Assembly: GCA_963594655.1 (NCBI GenBank)
Contig: CAVBFD010000001.1
Location: forward strand, 20,638-84,637
Source of the DNA: Colivivens sp963594655
GTDB lineage: Bacteria > Bacteroidota > Bacteroidia > Bacteroidales > Bacteroidaceae
DNA: 64,000 nucleotides
Direction: 5' to 3'
The position numbers and the translations under genes were made by a program. Every line of letters starts with the position of its first letter. Within the stretch, counting starts at the first letter, position 1. Below are positions 62,362 through 64,000 of the stretch, in pieces. A model generated the notes under the pieces. That model saw only the letters and a list, made by a program, of their open reading frames with translations, was not told the origin of the DNA and did not search any database.

Positions 62362-63705
62362 ATGATGGAGCGAATATTCAAAAGAAAGCTTTACGACCGT
62401 CTTCTTGAATGGAAGCGGACTAAGAATGGGAAGACAGCCATCTTAATTGAAGGGGCGCGACGTGTCGGCAAGTCAACACTTGTTGAGCAGTTTGCCAAAA
62501 ATGAATATGAGTCCTACATACTCATTGACTTCAACGAGGCTTCCGACGAGGTTAAATCTTTGTTCAACAACCTGATGAACAAGGATTTCATCTTCCTTCA
62601 ACTACAAGCCCTTTATAATGTGGTCTTGAAAGAACGGAGATCTTTAATCATTTTCGATGAGGTGCAGAAATGTCCACTTGCCAGACAAGCAATAAAGTAT
62701 TTGGTCAAAGACGGACGCTACGATTACATCGAAACTGGCTCTCTCATAAGCATAAAGAAGAATACAAAGAGTATAACGATTCCCAGCGAAGAGGAACGGG
62801 TAACCATGCATCCGATGGACTATGAGGAATTCAGGTGGGCCATGGGTGACGAGTCTACAATGCCGTTGATCCATACATTCTACGAAAAGCGACTTCCATT
62901 GGATAAGGCTCACCGAGACAAAATGCGCGATTTCAGGCTCTATATGCTGATAGGTGGTATGCCCCAAGCTGTGAATACATATATCGAGACCAACAATTTC
63001 AGTCTGGTGGACCAAACAAAACGTGGTATCATTAAAGTTTATCAGGACGATTTCCAAAAATTAGATGAGACAGGTCGTCTGGAAACTCTTTTTATGGAGA
63101 TTCCGTCTCAACTTAGCCAAACAAACAACCGCTATAAACCTCACGCAGTGCTGGGGGGTGTTAATGACTATAAGCTACAGGAACTGTTGAAAGACCTTGA
63201 AGACAGTAAGACAACCCTCTTCTCTTATCATTCCAATGACCCAAATGTAGGCATGTCGCTGACCAAAGATATTTCCAAGTTCAAGATATTCTGTGCTGAT
63301 ACGGGACTGTTTGTCACCCTTGCGTTCTGGGACAAGGATTATACTGAGAATGTCATATATCAGAAACTGTTGAACGACAAACTCAGCACCAATCTTGGAT
63401 ATGTTTATGAAAATGTGATTGCCCAGATGCTGGCGGCATCGGGGAACAAACTTTTTTATTACACATGGCCTAAAGATGAGACGCACAACTACGAAATAGA
63501 CTTCCTGTTGTCGCGTGGTTCAAAGCTGCACCCGATAGAGGTCAAATCTTCAGGATACAACACCCACAAGTCGCTCGATACCTTCTGTGAGAAATTCTCT
63601 CAAATCGTCAATCGGCGATACCTGATATATACAAAAGACTTGCGAAAAGACCGTGAGACCCTACTGCTTCCAGTTTACATGACGCCGTTTCTTAGAAGTA
63701 CATAA
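62362..63705 (+). CDS. AAA ATPase with DUF4143-type C-terminal nuclease-like domain
   Basis: 447 residues. The P-loop IEGARRVGKSTLVEQFA is near residue 35 and Walker B LIIFDEVQKCP near 95; sensor TGSLISIK near 130. The C-terminal part has YEIDFLLSRGSKLHPIEVKS (about 391-410), the D...ExK pattern of the restriction-endonuclease-like fold in DUF4143 proteins. Such genes are abundant, often multi-copy, in Bacteroidota and in archaea; their role is unknown. It is AT-richer than most of the window and preceded by short repeats, which may reflect acquisition. Confidence 0.92.
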   Translation: MMERIFKRKLYDRLLEWKRTKNGKTAILIEGARRVGKSTLVEQFAKNEYESYILIDFNEASDEVKSLFNNLMNKDFIFLQLQALYNVVLKERRSLIIFDEVQKCPLARQAIKYLVKDGRYDYIETGSLISIKKNTKSITIPSEEERVTMHPMDYEEFRWAMGDESTMPLIHTFYEKRLPLDKAHRDKMRDFRLYMLIGGMPQAVNTYIETNNFSLVDQTKRGIIKVYQDDFQKLDETGRLETLFMEIPSQLSQTNNRYKPHAVLGGVNDYKLQELLKDLEDSKTTLFSYHSNDPNVGMSLTKDISKFKIFCADTGLFVTLAFWDKDYTENVIYQKLLNDKLSTNLGYVYENVIAQMLAASGNKLFYYTWPKDETHNYEIDFLLSRGSKLHPIEVKSSGYNTHKSLDTFCEKFSQIVNRRYLIYTKDLRKDRETLLLPVYMTPFLRST

Positions 63706-63707
63706 CA

Positions 63708-63741
63708 AAATCTGCGGTAGCCTTGCGGCTGCCGCAGATTT
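63708..63741 (+). terminator. Terminator after the DUF4143-type ATPase gene
   Basis: AAATCTGCGGTAGCC pairs with GGCTGCCGCAGATTT (15 bp with one G-T, 4-base loop) just after the stop, followed by TCTTTT. Confidence 0.88.
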
Positions 63742-63801
63742 CTTTTGGTGGGTGTCATGACTACCCCCTCGGGTTATGCAACCTGCGAGGGACGATCACT
63801 A

Positions 63802-63939
63802 CTAATAGTCCTCCTCGTCCCAACCGAAGTCGGATCGGTCGTTGGCGTTTGTCACAATGTCGCCTGAAACGCACAACATGCCTTCCGCCTTCATGTCAAA
63901 CACCTGCATCTGAGGTTTTACATAATTCTTTCTGTTCAT
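63802..63939 (-). CDS. 45-residue peptide of the Bacteroidota KPxMxVF type
   Basis: ATG at 63939, stop TAG at 63802. The product begins MNRKNYVKPQMQVFDMKAEG, then LCVSGDIVTNAND, and ends in an acidic Trp/Tyr tail DFGWDEEDY. The N-terminal K-P-x-M-x-V/F pattern followed by a small-residue stretch with Cys-x-SG recurs in many short Bacteroides/Prevotella proteins of unknown function, often near secretion or surface genes. It lies 27 bases downstream of the C-terminal end of a probable type IX cargo protein on the same strand. Confidence rests on the family-like sequence because the reading frame is short. Confidence 0.65.
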   Translation of the reverse strand: MNRKNYVKPQMQVFDMKAEGMLCVSGDIVTNANDRSDFGWDEEDY

Positions 63940-63966
63940 TTTATCGAGTTGTTTAAGTGTTATACC

Positions 63967-64000
63967 TTATTTAATAAGAATCTTCTTTCCGCTGTTGATG
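63967..64000 (-). CDS. C-terminal end of a probable type IX secretion cargo protein (partial)
   Basis: Only the last ten complete codons and stop are in the window: INSGKKILIK. This resembles the end of type A type IX sorting domains (a pattern like YIINGKKVLIK), consistent with the PorW and PorX genes in the window. The rest lies beyond base 64000. Confidence 0.5.
   Translation of the reverse strand, partial: INSGKKILIK

Noticed and set aside
62172..62381. 69-residue minus-strand frame with internal peptide repeats
   Set aside because: It only translates the 33-bp tandem DNA repeat and covers the promoter of the ATPase gene.
63723..63956. 77-residue plus-strand frame
   Set aside because: It begins inside a terminator stem and is antisense to the 45-residue peptide gene.

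Overview
The window is a stretch of chromosome from a Bacteroidota bacterium, most likely Prevotellaceae (Prevotella/Segatella-like). The reasons are: repeated Bacteroidota-type promoter boxes (TAnnTTTG, often with TTTG 18-20 bases upstream); type IX secretion genes (PorW-like, PorX); lipoproteins with an Asp-rich stretch right after the lipobox Cys; BACON domains; a TonB receptor with a carboxypeptidase-like N-terminal domain; and the one-chain archaeal/eukaryal type of glycyl-tRNA synthetase. The genus is inferred from style, not from a marker search.

Layout. 1-10.1 kb holds housekeeping and conserved genes: YifB/ComM-like ATPase, a helix-hairpin-helix envelope protein, a nitrilase-family amidase with a polyprenyl synthase, an ACT/UPF0210 pair, WbqC, GlyRS and an FKBP lipoprotein. 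10.1-10.8 kb is a long gap with a striking five-unit 22-bp periodic palindrome array. 10.8-19.7 kb is the most unusual part: five lipoprotein genes, each overlapping the next, for three MACPF (perforin-like) proteins, a BMP/PnrA-like binding protein, and a type 1 periplasmic binding domain fused to a legumain/caspase-like (C13) protease. 19.9-23.6 kb is a surface glycan decoration locus: IspD/TarI-like cytidylyltransferase, SDR, acyltransferase broken at a G9 tract, and divergent LicD. 23.7-30.2 kb looks like a proline catabolic unit: P5C dehydrogenase, a secreted metalloprotease with one live and one dead repeat, and a 1076-residue flavo-iron-sulfur fusion resembling both subunits of dye-linked proline dehydrogenase.

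30.5-33.0 kb has a GH51 arabinofuranosidase and a small exported protein. 33.2-41.8 kb runs PorW-PorX-TsaE-DnaE. 41.9-47.8 kb is a tightly overlapping reverse run (dipeptidyl peptidase III, HEAT-like, Fur-like, PurA, AroA, membrane protein). 48-50.6 kb has gyrB, rpsT and tRNA-Glu. 50.7-56.8 kb has recO, then trxA, a small acidic protein, a zinc peptidase, rpoN, a PAP2-like protein, purE and ispG. 57.1-60.9 kb is a TonB receptor with a secreted phosphoesterase, followed by a glycosyltransferase and a DUF4143-type ATPase. The right edge carries a 45-residue peptide gene and the last codons of a probable type IX cargo protein.

The strongest candidate for an undescribed system is the MACPF / binding-protein / caspase-like protease operon at 10807-19697. 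Assignments come from reading motifs by eye; no searches were run.
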